Shown here: positions 38,761 through 47,526 of the stretch, in pieces
How the letters are laid out: each line of letters begins with the position of its first letter
How positions within the stretch are numbered: position 1 is the first letter of the stretch
Origin: a virus
Length of the DNA stretch: 64,000 nt
Direction: 5' to 3' (one strand)
IMG/VR virus record: IMGVR_UViG_3300030101_003058
Coordinates: 1-64,000 of that record
Notes under the pieces: generated by a model
What the model was told of the DNA's origin: nothing
What the model saw: the letters and a program-made list of their open reading frames with translations, nothing else
The model's database searches: none
Translations under genes and position numbers: made by a program

Positions 38761-38790
38761 ACTTTCATTCCTTCTCTCGTTCTACTTTGG

Positions 38791-39297
38791 TTATGCTCCG
38801 ATATACTCTCGAAGCTGTTTGGCGACATCTGCCTTACTGCGACCTGAGATGCCAACAGGTTCTGCAAGTTCATTCAGCTTGGCCATCGAACCTTTTGCTT
38901 GCTCAATATCCTCTAGTGTAAACGGCTGTTCGTTACCTTGAAATACCGGCTTAGCGTCTGTTGGTACTGCCTCTACTTCTCCACCGGATTCTCCTTCGGA
39001 GTCACTCGCGTTCTCTTGGTAAAAACCCTTTGCTCGCTCGTCAGAAGATTCTTCTGCTGTTGCCTCCGGTTGCGCTGGAGATTCTGGTGCTTCTTCTTGA
39101 GCAGGCGCTTGGGTTTCAACAGAAGTCTCCTCTTGGGTTTGTGCAAATGATGCAGAAAAACTCATGCCAATACGCCGAGCAGAATTGTAGTCAATACTTT
39201 GGCCTGCTTTGGTTGCTTCTACGATTGCCTCAACAAATGCGTTGATTGTGTAGGCTGAGATGCCTGAGTCTTTGATGAAGTAGTCTTTAGTCTGCAA
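38791..39297 (-). CDS. Hypothetical protein with SAP-like C-terminus
   Basis: 168 residues. N-terminal 50 helical; about 50-110 is a Glu/Ala/Pro/Gln/Ser-rich linker; the last 35 (LNELAEPVGISGRSKADVAK...LREYIG) resemble a SAP-type DNA-binding helix-turn-helix. It starts 11 bases inside the glutaredoxin gene. Possibly a DNA-tethered factor; inferred only. Confidence 0.5.
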   Translation of the reverse strand: MQTKDYFIKDSGISAYTINAFVEAIVEATKAGQSIDYNSARRIGMSFSASFAQTQEETSVETQAPAQEEAPESPAQPEATAEESSDERAKGFYQENASDSEGESGGEVEAVPTDAKPVFQGNEQPFTLEDIEQAKGSMAKLNELAEPVGISGRSKADVAKQLREYIGA

Positions 39298-39514
39298 TTT
39301 TGTTCTCCTTTAGGAATTTATTGGTTGCTTCGTATCCACCAATGTGTTCACCGTAGCGGTACACTTGGGGAACTGTTTTGTGACCTTGCGATCTGATGTA
39401 TTCCAATGCCTGATCATCTTTAGATAGATCAATATAAGTGTGTGCTTGACCATGCAGAATATCTTTCACTCGATCACACCAAGGGCACTCTGGTTTACCG
39501 TATACTACAAACAC
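39287..39514 (-). CDS. Glutaredoxin
   Basis: 75 residues. FVVYGKPECPWCDRVKDIL holds the CPWC active site; TVPQVYRYGEHIGGYEA is the cis-Pro and glutathione-binding region. It supplies electrons to the ribonucleotide reductase encoded next to it. Length is normal for phage glutaredoxins. Confidence 0.92.
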   Translation of the reverse strand: MFVVYGKPECPWCDRVKDILHGQAHTYIDLSKDDQALEYIRSQGHKTVPQVYRYGEHIGGYEATNKFLKENKIAD

Positions 39515-39531
39515 CTTCTCTCCTTATGTTA

Positions 39532-40629
39532 TCAGAAATCAATATCAAACTCATGCCCTGCGTCATCTCTTCGCATTACATTTACCTTGTATTGGGCAAT
39601 GTCTTCTTCCTGAGGACTCCCTTGACTTTTACCGATGTTCAACCAGTTTTCCATAAACTTCAACGGATTGTTCCTTGGAAACTTGAATTCGCTATCAACA
39701 CCCAAGAAGTTTACCACATCTTTTGCACAGAACAAAGTCCATTGTTTAAGAATCTCTGCATTCATGCCAACGAGTTCTCTGCCCTCGGAGAATAGGTAAT
39801 CGACCCATTCGAACTCCGACCGAATAACCTCGTCAATCAAATCTTGAATATCTTGCCTACATTGTTCCAGAGCAATCTTACCACGTTCGGTCTTTAGCTC
39901 AGACCTAAGGACAGCTTTATCAAGTTCTACGTGAACCTCAAGTTCATCTTGAGCAATCTTCTGGACAGCCTTACCTATTGGTTGGAATAAGCCTGTGTCA
40001 CAAACACTAAAGGTGATTGCAAAGCTACTCATAAACTGAATCCGTTCGAGCACCAGCATTCCTACAGTAAACATAAAGATGTCGTTATAGGTTTCTTGGT
40101 TTGCCTCTACTTGACCCAAAGCATACTTGTGTGCTGTGCGGTATCCGCTACCCATAACCTCAGAAACTGTGCTCATTCTACTCATTGCTTCTTCAACTCT
40201 GAGAACTTCATCGAGAACAACCGAGGGGTCTTCAAAGCTGTTTCTTACGATTTCAGAGTATGCCGCAGCATGTACCACCTCATTGTCGCTAATACGTTGC
40301 CAAGCTGCCCATAGTTCACTAGATGTAACAACTGATCCAACAATGGGACTTATTCTAGATGCGGCTGAATCCAATTCCCACTGAAAAGCAAGTGTCTTAA
40401 TCATCATATCATAGGTTGCGCGATCACATGATTTAAAATCGTTTACACAAGATGAGTAATTAAATTCGTCCTCAGACCAGTCCAAGGATTTCATTGTCTT
40501 GTAGAGTTCCCAAATCTCGGGAAACTTCTTGTTGACTGTATCAAATAATCCGTTGCCTCCTTCTCCGAAGAAAAGACTTGGCTTCTCATAATCTTCTTTT
40601 GTTACGTTAAAAATTGTATTATCTACCAT
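39532..40629 (-). CDS. nrdB: Ribonucleotide reductase class Ia, beta subunit
   Basis: 365 residues. Iron ligands fit the family: FQWELDSAAS, DNEVVHAAAYSEI (Glu, His and the radical Tyr), LERIQF, and IAQDELEVHVE (Glu, His). It houses the tyrosyl radical needed by NrdA to make deoxynucleotides. It lies between nrdA and glutaredoxin in one operon; a stretch of 9 bases separates it from nrdA. Confidence 0.93.
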   Translation of the reverse strand: MVDNTIFNVTKEDYEKPSLFFGEGGNGLFDTVNKKFPEIWELYKTMKSLDWSEDEFNYSSCVNDFKSCDRATYDMMIKTLAFQWELDSAASRISPIVGSVVTSSELWAAWQRISDNEVVHAAAYSEIVRNSFEDPSVVLDEVLRVEEAMSRMSTVSEVMGSGYRTAHKYALGQVEANQETYNDIFMFTVGMLVLERIQFMSSFAITFSVCDTGLFQPIGKAVQKIAQDELEVHVELDKAVLRSELKTERGKIALEQCRQDIQDLIDEVIRSEFEWVDYLFSEGRELVGMNAEILKQWTLFCAKDVVNFLGVDSEFKFPRNNPLKFMENWLNIGKSQGSPQEEDIAQYKVNVMRRDDAGHEFDIDF

Positions 40630-40638
40630 TGGTTCTCC

Positions 40639-42888
40639 TTAAAGTTTACAGGATTCACAGTCTTCTTCATCCTCTTGCTCTTGCACTTTCCCATTGATCG
40701 AGGTGTAGCTGTTGATATAGTAACGAGTCTTCATGCCCATTTTGGTCATGTATAGATAATCCGAAATCATCTCTTTAGTTGTTACAGCATCAGAACCAAT
40801 GATCTTTCTGTAGAGGTCCGCAGAAATCGCTTGGTCTGTCCATTTTTGAACAATAGCATATACGTCTACAAGATCTTTCGTTGGTATCTCCCAAGAGCTT
40901 TCGTACCACTTCTGCAATCTTTCACCTTCAGGAGCAGCCCAGTAGACAACATTACTAAGATCAGTCTTCATCATAGTCAACTCGCGGATCGGATAGATAC
41001 CGTTGGTTGTACCAGACGCTTTTGAGCTACTTTCCCCCGGCATGTGATTGATCAAAGAACTGTTCCGAATACCACCGTTGTCAATAATGTCTCGCCTAAG
41101 ACTTTCCCAGTCAAATGTCAGATCAGAAGAAGCAACATTATCCACATTACGGTTATACGTGTCAATAGGCAACCAGCCTTCGGGCCACTTTGTTCGATCC
41201 ATCCAAGGCGCTACACCGAGTTCTTTGGAAAGCCTCAGGGATGCCTTGATTACGCTGTAGGCGTGTTGCTCACCAAGTTTATTGATTAACTCTTTACCTT
41301 CTGGAGAACTATAGTTTACTTTGTTTTTTGCAAGGTAGTGTGCCATACCCATCAGACCAATGCCAGCATTTAGACGAGACTTTGCTGTTACCCCAACATG
41401 CGGCAACGGATAGTCTGCCTTGTGTATACATTTGTCCACCATTAGTAAAGCATAGTAGGCAGCATCTTCGTATTGCTTTTGATCTTTGATATTAGCTGCA
41501 TTGATAGCACCTAAGCTACACATCGCCACCTCACCAACGCGCTCTGGATTGTCAGAGTACAGATCAGACATGGACTCGTATGCTTTTGTCGGCAATGATG
41601 TCTCTGTGCACAAGTTTGAGGTATACACAGGATCTTTGTGTGGAGTATGCCGATTCATCTCATCAGCCCACATCATGTAGGCTTTACCTGTCTCGTAAGC
41701 CTCGTTTAATTGAGACAGAAGAATCTCACGAGCACTTACCCAAGTTTTCTTAAACTTATTATTGCTTTCGTATTTATTGTAGACTTTTTCGAACTCTTCC
41801 GCATCCCCCGAGAACATTGCCGCTGTCAAATCTGGTGCAGTGAAGACATTAAACAAGAATATATCTTCGTTCTTGGCAACCTTCTTGGCAAAAAACTTGT
41901 TCTGAAGCATTGCATAGTCAAGACCACGGATTTGTTTGTCCTTGGTGGTCATGGGATTCTTCAGTTTGCTAATGTCAACAGCTTCTGGATCAAATGCGCT
42001 AAAGTAGGTTGTGCAGGCACCTCCACGTCCAGCTTGTAGGTTCGCATGTACCGCCCCATCAAGCGACCTGTAGTACGGGAGCTTACCTTGGTGTTTGATT
42101 GCACCGTTGCGGACAGGATCACCAACAGAGCGTGACTCGATGTACGATCCAATACCTGCGCTCATGTACGTCATTGTGTACGCAATATGATCACCTACTG
42201 CCAAGGACGTAGCAGAATCACCAGATTTATAAATACAGCAACTCGCAAGCCCATTGAAAGGCGTACCGAGGTTGATGTAGTTAGGTGTCGGCGCATTGAT
42301 ACGTTTACACGAGAAATTATCATACCATGCTTTTACATCATCTAACTTACGTTCTTTCGCCTGATCTTCGGCAAGAGCCATTGCCATTCTCATGTATACA
42401 AACTGCTGTGACTCGTATTCTTCACCGGTGACACGGTTGCGTAGCGAGTATTTCTTCCGAACCTGTTCAAGCTCAAAATGAGCAGCTTTAAAATCTCTCT
42501 TGTGGTCAATGAACTTATCAACTTGCTCGTATTCTTCCTCAGAGTAGTTGAGAGTTTTCATCAGACCCTTGCTTTGGAGTTTCTCATGCAGTTCTTTAAT
42601 AGTTGGTGGTGTACCGTTGTACAGCTTCTTGTTCAAAAGCGCAGCATAAAGTCTACCTGCCATTCTGTTATAAGACCAACTATTGTTATCCAAACAAGTC
42701 TTGATAAGACGCTCCTGTAAAAGTTCTGAGGGGCAGGTTTCGGGGCAAGTGCTTACTGTGTGGATTACAACGCTACTCCAGTCTACGTAGCGACCTAAAG
42801 TCTTACTTGCCCACTCACCCCATTTGTTTACTTTAGCGGGTTGAAACTCCTCAGTACTACCGTCCCGCTTCTTAATGTATTTTATCAC
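40639..42888 (-). CDS. nrdA: Ribonucleotide reductase class Ia, alpha subunit
   Basis: 749 residues from a GTG with GGAGGATTTGA upstream. An N-terminal ATP-cone (IKKRDGSTEEF...) is followed by the catalytic barrel: LASCCIYKSGDS (first redox Cys), SNLCTETSLPT (catalytic Cys and Glu, about residue 428) and the C-terminal CESCKL shuttle pair. It reduces NDPs to dNDPs with NrdB. The GTG start and tight spacing suggest co-regulation with thyX upstream and nrdB downstream. No intron is seen. Confidence 0.95.
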   Translation of the reverse strand: MIKYIKKRDGSTEEFQPAKVNKWGEWASKTLGRYVDWSSVVIHTVSTCPETCPSELLQERLIKTCLDNNSWSYNRMAGRLYAALLNKKLYNGTPPTIKELHEKLQSKGLMKTLNYSEEEYEQVDKFIDHKRDFKAAHFELEQVRKKYSLRNRVTGEEYESQQFVYMRMAMALAEDQAKERKLDDVKAWYDNFSCKRINAPTPNYINLGTPFNGLASCCIYKSGDSATSLAVGDHIAYTMTYMSAGIGSYIESRSVGDPVRNGAIKHQGKLPYYRSLDGAVHANLQAGRGGACTTYFSAFDPEAVDISKLKNPMTTKDKQIRGLDYAMLQNKFFAKKVAKNEDIFLFNVFTAPDLTAAMFSGDAEEFEKVYNKYESNNKFKKTWVSAREILLSQLNEAYETGKAYMMWADEMNRHTPHKDPVYTSNLCTETSLPTKAYESMSDLYSDNPERVGEVAMCSLGAINAANIKDQKQYEDAAYYALLMVDKCIHKADYPLPHVGVTAKSRLNAGIGLMGMAHYLAKNKVNYSSPEGKELINKLGEQHAYSVIKASLRLSKELGVAPWMDRTKWPEGWLPIDTYNRNVDNVASSDLTFDWESLRRDIIDNGGIRNSSLINHMPGESSSKASGTTNGIYPIRELTMMKTDLSNVVYWAAPEGERLQKWYESSWEIPTKDLVDVYAIVQKWTDQAISADLYRKIIGSDAVTTKEMISDYLYMTKMGMKTRYYINSYTSINGKVQEQEDEEDCESCKL

Positions 42889-42902
42889 TCAAATCCTCCA
42901 AG

Positions 42903-42986
42903 TTAGTTTGTTAATCCCACCAGAGCCTCCAAAAGAAACCCCAGCAGTGCCCATAATGATAGCAGGAAACCGCTGAAGTAATCCAA
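42903..42986 (-). CDS. Possible 27-residue membrane peptide
   Basis: From a TTG (AGG 10 bases upstream) the frame reads LDYFSGFLLSLWALLGFLLE then ALVGLTN, one clear transmembrane helix. It fills the gap between thyX and nrdA. The start codon and binding site are weak. Confidence 0.3.
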   Translation of the reverse strand: MDYFSGFLLSLWALLGFLLEALVGLTN

Positions 42987-43007
42987 TCGTATTTGCCTAT
43001 ATATGCT

Positions 43008-43700
43008 TTAGACTTTCAAATGCTTCATCAGAGCTTTCCAAGATACAGGATAAAGTGGTGCTACAGTGTCCTCAATCATCTGTGCAAGTTCCTGAGCTTC
43101 AACCTGAGCATGGCTGTCGAGACGCAGTTTACACACACGAGCAAACGCCATGATGCTCCCTGTCCAAATCCAATTTGTCATAGTATTCTGTGGAAGAACC
43201 ATACGTGCTTGTTCTGGTGCAATACCGGACTCCAACATATTGTTGTACAAGTACAAGCAGGCGTCTACAACATTTTCAGTGCAATTTCTTGGGTCTTGAT
43301 CTCCAGCAGCATCGTTCCACCGCAGATATTCTACTGAGGCATCCCCGCTCCCTTGTTTAACATTCTGCGGGCGACTCCTCCAAACTTCAGGTAAGTAGAA
43401 CTCAGGAGTATCATCAATGTAGCGCCGACTCTCTTCGTTCCACACAAGACCAACCTGATGTTTCACGAACTGCCTTGCCATAAATATTGGTGCTTTTACA
43501 CGAATGCTTACGCTGGTGTGTGCCAGCGGACTCCAGTGGTTATGCTTGCACAGATAGTTGATCAAACCGGTGTCTTTCTTTGGATCAAACTCTGAGACTT
43601 CTTTAGCGAAGGAGCACCTCGCGGCATTTACTACGTTTACATCTGATCCCATGTGGTCTAAGTATTGCACTTGCATTCCAACAAACTTAGGTTTTAGCAT
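43008..43700 (-). CDS. thyX: Flavin-dependent thymidylate synthase ThyX
   Basis: 230 residues from the ATG behind GGAGAATATT; an ATG 12 bases earlier is less likely. The ThyX signature appears as RQFVKHQVGLVWNEESRRY (about 78-96), preceded by HNHWSPLAHTS and followed by QARMVLPQNTMTNWIWTGS. It makes dTMP from dUMP with FAD and methylene-tetrahydrofolate. Its start lies inside the end of an HNH gene, upstream of which a 40-codon copy of the ThyX N-terminus remains. Confidence 0.93.
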   Translation of the reverse strand: MLKPKFVGMQVQYLDHMGSDVNVVNAARCSFAKEVSEFDPKKDTGLINYLCKHNHWSPLAHTSVSIRVKAPIFMARQFVKHQVGLVWNEESRRYIDDTPEFYLPEVWRSRPQNVKQGSGDASVEYLRWNDAAGDQDPRNCTENVVDACLYLYNNMLESGIAPEQARMVLPQNTMTNWIWTGSIMAFARVCKLRLDSHAQVEAQELAQMIEDTVAPLYPVSWKALMKHLKV

Positions 43701-44226
43701 AATATTCTCCATTTTTAATTTTGATTAAAACTGTCCGCGTGACACCTAGTCTATCGCAAAGCTCTTTGACTGCTCCATTTGGAGCTTTCTTACCATCTAG
43801 CTTTTTGTAGAATTCCCTCACCACATCCACTTGTTCTTTATCTAACTTGGCGTTCACTGGGGTGTACCCCTGACTCTTCCTTGCGGCTTTGGCCGACTCT
43901 ACCCTGCTATCTCCCGGCTTATCCAAATTATTTTCAGAGTGTGTGCCGAGGATAATATTTTCTTTTGAGAAATTTAACGTATTTGCATCTAGATGCCTAA
44001 CCACAAGTGAGGGATTAAAAGCATCTTCTCCGTAGAAACAGTAGGCAGCGAATCTATGCACTGGTATCCCAAAGACGTAGCCCCAGTTTGTACTAAATGT
44101 TGGATACCGTTGTTTACCCGACAATCTTACATTAATCACGCCTTTTGGCCCAAACAGAACACCTTCTTCAGTTACTCGATATCCCCGCTCAACAGCCTCT
44201 AGTATCCTCTGCTGTGTTTTCGTCAC
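43687..44226 (-). CDS. HNH homing endonuclease
   Basis: 179 residues from a GTG overlapping the ThyX-fragment stop (GTGA). VHRFAAYCFYGED, VVRHLDANTLNFSKENIILG (H-x-D...N-x-x-x-N-I) and ENNLDK form the HNH core. The C-terminal part is a helix-turn-helix (GAVKELCDRLGVTRTVLIKI). It sits between the ThyX N-terminal remnant and the intact thyX gene, as expected for a mobile nuclease gene that entered thyX. Confidence 0.8.
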   Translation of the reverse strand: MTKTQQRILEAVERGYRVTEEGVLFGPKGVINVRLSGKQRYPTFSTNWGYVFGIPVHRFAAYCFYGEDAFNPSLVVRHLDANTLNFSKENIILGTHSENNLDKPGDSRVESAKAARKSQGYTPVNAKLDKEQVDVVREFYKKLDGKKAPNGAVKELCDRLGVTRTVLIKIKNGEYYAKT

Positions 44227-44345
44227 TTCTTACCCTTAGTCTTGTTAGCGTTATAAACTACTCGTGCAGCATTGATCACATTTACGTCACCACCCATGTG
44301 ACCGACATAGGATACTTCCATAGGTGCAAATTTAACATCAGTCAT
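44223..44345 (-). pseudogene. ThyX N-terminal fragment (duplicate)
   Basis: 40 codons, MTDVKFAPMEVSYVGHMGGD then VNVINAARVVYNANKTKGKK. The intact ThyX starts LKPKFVGMQVQYLDHMGSD then VNVVNAARCSF: 17 or more identical positions in 30, in the same order, diverging after NAAR. It precedes the HNH gene. It is either a leftover 5' end after insertion or a small protein kept for another reason. The start has a GGAG about 14 bases upstream. Confidence 0.8.
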
Positions 44346-44529
44346 CGTCGCTATCAATCTCCTGTTCAATCTTCTGCAAACTTTCAATGATCACATTGGC
44401 AACACTAGAGTCTTGCTTCAGTCCTGCTAGAAGGCTCACACAAGAAAGCATACTGACATTCCCAAGAATATCTTCAATCTCTCGTACAGCGAAGTCTAGT
44501 CGCTGGAATTCTTCTTTTGTAAGGCTCAT
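44338..44529 (-). CDS. Small helical protein
   Basis: 63 residues starting MSLTKEEFQRLDFAVREIED, ending in a run of acidic residues. AGGAG lies 7 bases upstream of the ATG. Overlaps the ThyX fragment by 8 bases. Function unknown. Confidence 0.6.
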   Translation of the reverse strand: MSLTKEEFQRLDFAVREIEDILGNVSMLSCVSLLAGLKQDSSVANVIIESLQKIEQEIDSDDD

Positions 44530-44537
44530 GTATGCTC

Positions 44538-44690
44538 CTAATTAATCTTAAAACGTGTTGGGCAGATCAGCGCAGCTACTAACAAAAACCAACCCCAACC
44601 ACCGAGGGAATTCATTGCCAATAAAACGGCACCTGTTGTCAGAATGATTGCTGGCGAATATCCAACCAGCAACCCCAGAATATCTTTCAT
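44538..44690 (-). CDS. Small membrane protein
   Basis: 50 residues (MKDILGLLVGYSPAIILTTG...) with two hydrophobic helices and a basic end (CPTRFKIN). It begins one base after the upstream stop. Holin-like in size and topology, but nothing else supports that. Function unknown. Confidence 0.55.
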   Translation of the reverse strand: MKDILGLLVGYSPAIILTTGAVLLAMNSLGGWGWFLLVAALICPTRFKIN

Positions 44691-44691
44691 A

Positions 44692-44943
44692 TCACAAACC
44701 CTTAATCACATCAACCTTCTCAGCCATACCTTCAACTTTAGAGAAGGCATCAGGTTTGTAATTCTTCTTATAGAATAGATCAGCATACTGACGAAACTCC
44801 GCTTTATCCATATCGAGTTTCTCTGCTGCTGTCTCTACAATGCTTTTCTGAAGATCTGCCTGAGATTCCTTCTCCAATTGTGAGTCGCTCCATTCCTGTG
44901 CGTACTTCTTGAGTTCTTTTGTGTTAATAGCGTTCTCGGTCAT
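44692..44943 (-). CDS. Small helical protein
   Basis: 83 residues starting MTENAINTKELKKYAQEWSD; mostly helix, rich in Lys and Glu (ETAAEKLDMDKAEFRQYADL). ATGA overlap with the upstream gene. Function unknown. Confidence 0.6.
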   Translation of the reverse strand: MTENAINTKELKKYAQEWSDSQLEKESQADLQKSIVETAAEKLDMDKAEFRQYADLFYKKNYKPDAFSKVEGMAEKVDVIKGL

Positions 44944-45296
44944 TCTTTAGTCTCCTCCCGTTTAATTTCAGAAATTTCAGTGTAATCTTCACCAGTCGCA
45001 AAGTCAATCCCAAATAACCTCTGAACAACTTCTTTGTCACTCTCAGAAAGTTCTTCAAGATCAATGATTGCTTCTGGCATATCTCCAGCTTCTTCGGTGT
45101 CAATCTGTCCTGACATCACTTTTCTCTCGAAGTCCTCGAAATCCAAAGCATACTGGAATTTAGAATATAACACACCAGAGCCAATGAATGCAAGACACGC
45201 TAGAGTGAATGCTACAGATCCTCCGATGATAATCAACAGAATTGCTCCGATGATTAGTGCTAGGGATGACAGGAGGAATGTTTTTGAGTTATTCAT
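44940..45296 (-). CDS. Membrane protein with acidic cytoplasmic tail
   Basis: 118 residues starting MNNSKTFLLSSLALIIGAIL; two transmembrane helices in the first 45 residues, then an acidic helical tail (EAIIDLEELSESDKEVVQRL). GGAGAACCC precedes the ATG. Function unknown. Confidence 0.65.
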   Translation of the reverse strand: MNNSKTFLLSSLALIIGAILLIIIGGSVAFTLACLAFIGSGVLYSKFQYALDFEDFERKVMSGQIDTEEAGDMPEAIIDLEELSESDKEVVQRLFGIDFATGEDYTEISEIKREETKE

Positions 45297-45789
45297 TGGG
45301 TTCTCCAGATTGTTCAAATAGAAGCTCTAAAAATGGCTCCACGAATTTCAAGGGCTTCCTCACCTTGCTATCTTTGTCGATGATAGAACCAGTAGGTACG
45401 GCATCTTCAAAACCTGTGTAATCAGCACGAACTACACGCAAACCTTCGTAACCTTTTTGTGCAAGAGCATCAAGTGAATCTTGACAGTTCTCTAGTTCAT
45501 CACCTATAAGAGTTTTTGTGCTGTTACTCGCGTTCACTAGAGCAAGCCCATCTTCAATCGGAAGATCGTTGCGATATGCGAAATCTAGCGTAATGATGAG
45601 AATATCCGCACAAGCGTCTAGCATGGCTACACGATCATTTGTATCTACAGCTTCTTGTAACTCCTTGAGTTCTTCTTTGATAAATTTGATTGAATTCTTT
45701 TGTGCTTTCTTTGTTTGCTTACCTCGGGGAATGCCCCATGAATAGAAAATGTCCAACGTGTCGGACAGTGGGTTTTCAAAGTTATCCAT
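45289..45789 (-). CDS. MazG-like nucleotide pyrophosphohydrolase
   Basis: 166 residues. EELKELQEAVDTNDRVAMLD then ACADILIIT (about 38-66) fits the all-alpha NTP-PPase pattern E-E-x-x-E ... E/D-x-x-x-D. These enzymes hydrolyse noncanonical NTPs or dUTP, or lower ppGpp in some phages. Here the nucleotide-gene neighbourhood favours dNTP sanitation. It begins at the stop of an HNH gene. Confidence 0.75.
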   Translation of the reverse strand: MDNFENPLSDTLDIFYSWGIPRGKQTKKAQKNSIKFIKEELKELQEAVDTNDRVAMLDACADILIITLDFAYRNDLPIEDGLALVNASNSTKTLIGDELENCQDSLDALAQKGYEGLRVVRADYTGFEDAVPTGSIIDKDSKVRKPLKFVEPFLELLFEQSGEPNE

Positions 45790-46628
45790 TAAAGCTCCCT
45801 TATAATTGATTCGTAATTTTCGTTCGGGATGATGTAGTCTTCTACGCAGTCTCCAAGAACAGATCTGATGTCTTCACCTAGCGTTTTTATACGGTAGTGT
45901 GCGTGTTTGTAACCAATCCCAACGCGCTCAGAAGCACTTCTCAGTGACATCCATTCACCAGAAATCTTAATTTTCCAAGTGACTCTTTTATTAAGACTTT
46001 GCTCTATGCCGTTAGACCACTTACAGTTCTCCGGAGAGTAGTCTTTATTCACATCTACGCGGTCTAAACTACAATCATTTGGGCACTCGCCCATATCGGA
46101 CAGAAAAGTATCAAACGATTCTCTCCATCTTTCACAGACTCCGATTCCTCTTGCGCCGTATAAATAATACCTATTGTTGTTTGGCTCGTAACACCTGCGG
46201 CGCATGTTCAACCAACTGGAATAGGTTCTGTCACCACCACAAGACTTTCCGTGTCTCTTGTTCCACGGAACTTTTGTTTTAATCCAACAGTCTCTGCATT
46301 TACTAGAAGATTTCCTGCCTCTTATTTGGTTCGGGGGATAGATGCCGCTGTGACCGCACTCCGTGTGTATAAATTTGTACTCGCCAGATCCCACATACCC
46401 AAGAGCAATAGCCCCGTTTATAATCTTACCAGTATAATCCTTCGTTGGTTTATACTTAGAGATACAACCGCAAGACTGCACTGCTCCACTTCTCAAATGA
46501 TTTTGAAAAACGTCTTTGGTGCTGTTACATATCAGACATTTACACGTAATTGTTCTTGGTTCCCTGTCAGGATTTTGCATATCTTCAGGCAACACACGTA
46601 AGTAATCTGAGTTATTCTCAATATCCAC
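45789..46628 (-). CDS. HNH homing endonuclease with zinc-knuckle N-terminus
   Basis: 279 residues from a GTG with AAGGAGATTGGGCGG upstream. The N-terminus holds C-x-C-x-x-C and further Cys pairs (CKCLICN, SCGCIS, KCRDCW). The nuclease part is YSSWLNMRRRCYEP, ARGIGVCERW, SFDTFLSDMGECP, SLDRVDVNKDYSPENCKWS, the same family as the 20.86 kb gene. The C-terminus is a helix-turn-helix-like segment. It lies between the MazG-like and metallophosphoesterase genes without visible damage to either. Confidence 0.8.
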   Translation of the reverse strand: MDIENNSDYLRVLPEDMQNPDREPRTITCKCLICNSTKDVFQNHLRSGAVQSCGCISKYKPTKDYTGKIINGAIALGYVGSGEYKFIHTECGHSGIYPPNQIRGRKSSSKCRDCWIKTKVPWNKRHGKSCGGDRTYSSWLNMRRRCYEPNNNRYYLYGARGIGVCERWRESFDTFLSDMGECPNDCSLDRVDVNKDYSPENCKWSNGIEQSLNKRVTWKIKISGEWMSLRSASERVGIGYKHAHYRIKTLGEDIRSVLGDCVEDYIIPNENYESIIREL

Positions 46629-47526
46629 CCGCCCAATCTCCTTGTGAATCTAACACCATCGGTTCAAGAACAGGCATACCATCAATAATCAAGCCCGTTC
46701 CAATAATGGGACGTTTAATATTGACATTGTTATAGCTAAAGGCATAGCTAGAGTCGTCAATCAAACAACCAACTTGGAAGCCCCAGAATAACCCGTTTGG
46801 ATTGCCCCAATAGTCAATCTTGAACCTCTCGTGGAAGTGACCTTGGACAGCGCACATACCCATTTGCTGACTGAGCTTTGTAACATCAGCACTCTTGCCA
46901 TGATGGAAGTAACACTTATTACCTGTGGGTAATTCAATAGTCAAATCAAAATGCCATTGCCAGTTATCATCAACACCAAGCACTTCATTGTAACTTTTTA
47001 GATAATGCCTTGGTACACCGTGCGTCTTTGCTTTACGCCACACAAGACTACCGTGATTGCTCTCAAGAATATCCATAACAGGAAACATTTTCTTGACTTC
47101 CTGAATCACTGGAATGCTCTTTCGAAGTTCATCACCCGCAGAAGGAAGATCTGGGTCAGAATCGTGATAGCTTAGTGCGTGTTTGTCAAGCTCATCCCCC
47201 ATGCAAATCACACGAGTGGGTTTATACTTCTCTTTTAGATATTGCAAAAACGCCAACGTGTCCTTGTGGTGGTACGGGATGTGCATGTCTGAAATAATTA
47301 ACACACGATCATTACACACATTGCGGTGTACTTTTGTATAACGGTGTTCATCTTGGTTCCAACCAAGTTTGTTTTGCTCAGCAATGAACTCACGCTTGCG
47401 ATCAAGGCACCATTCAGACAATGTGCTCCTTGGCATATCAAGAATAGCTGCAACGGCTCTTTGTGAGAGTCCCTCTTCCAGAAGGTCAAATGCGTTTTGT
47501 TTATATTCTTCGGTGTACCTCGTCAT
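46618..47526 (-). CDS. Metallophosphoesterase with N-terminal HTH
   Basis: 302 residues. Residues 1-45 look like a resolvase- or transposase-type helix-turn-helix (SQRAVAAILDMPRSTLSEWC). The phosphoesterase core has ISDMHIPYHHKD, CMGDELDKHALS, ILESNHGSLVW and VQGHFHERF, the D-x-H, GD, NH and GH-x-H motifs of calcineurin-like enzymes. Phage homologues often sit among DNA metabolism genes; the substrate (DNA ends, RNA or nucleotides) is unknown. It overlaps the upstream gene by one base. Confidence 0.82.
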   Translation of the reverse strand: MTRYTEEYKQNAFDLLEEGLSQRAVAAILDMPRSTLSEWCLDRKREFIAEQNKLGWNQDEHRYTKVHRNVCNDRVLIISDMHIPYHHKDTLAFLQYLKEKYKPTRVICMGDELDKHALSYHDSDPDLPSAGDELRKSIPVIQEVKKMFPVMDILESNHGSLVWRKAKTHGVPRHYLKSYNEVLGVDDNWQWHFDLTIELPTGNKCYFHHGKSADVTKLSQQMGMCAVQGHFHERFKIDYWGNPNGLFWGFQVGCLIDDSSYAFSYNNVNIKRPIIGTGLIIDGMPVLEPMVLDSQGDWAGGY

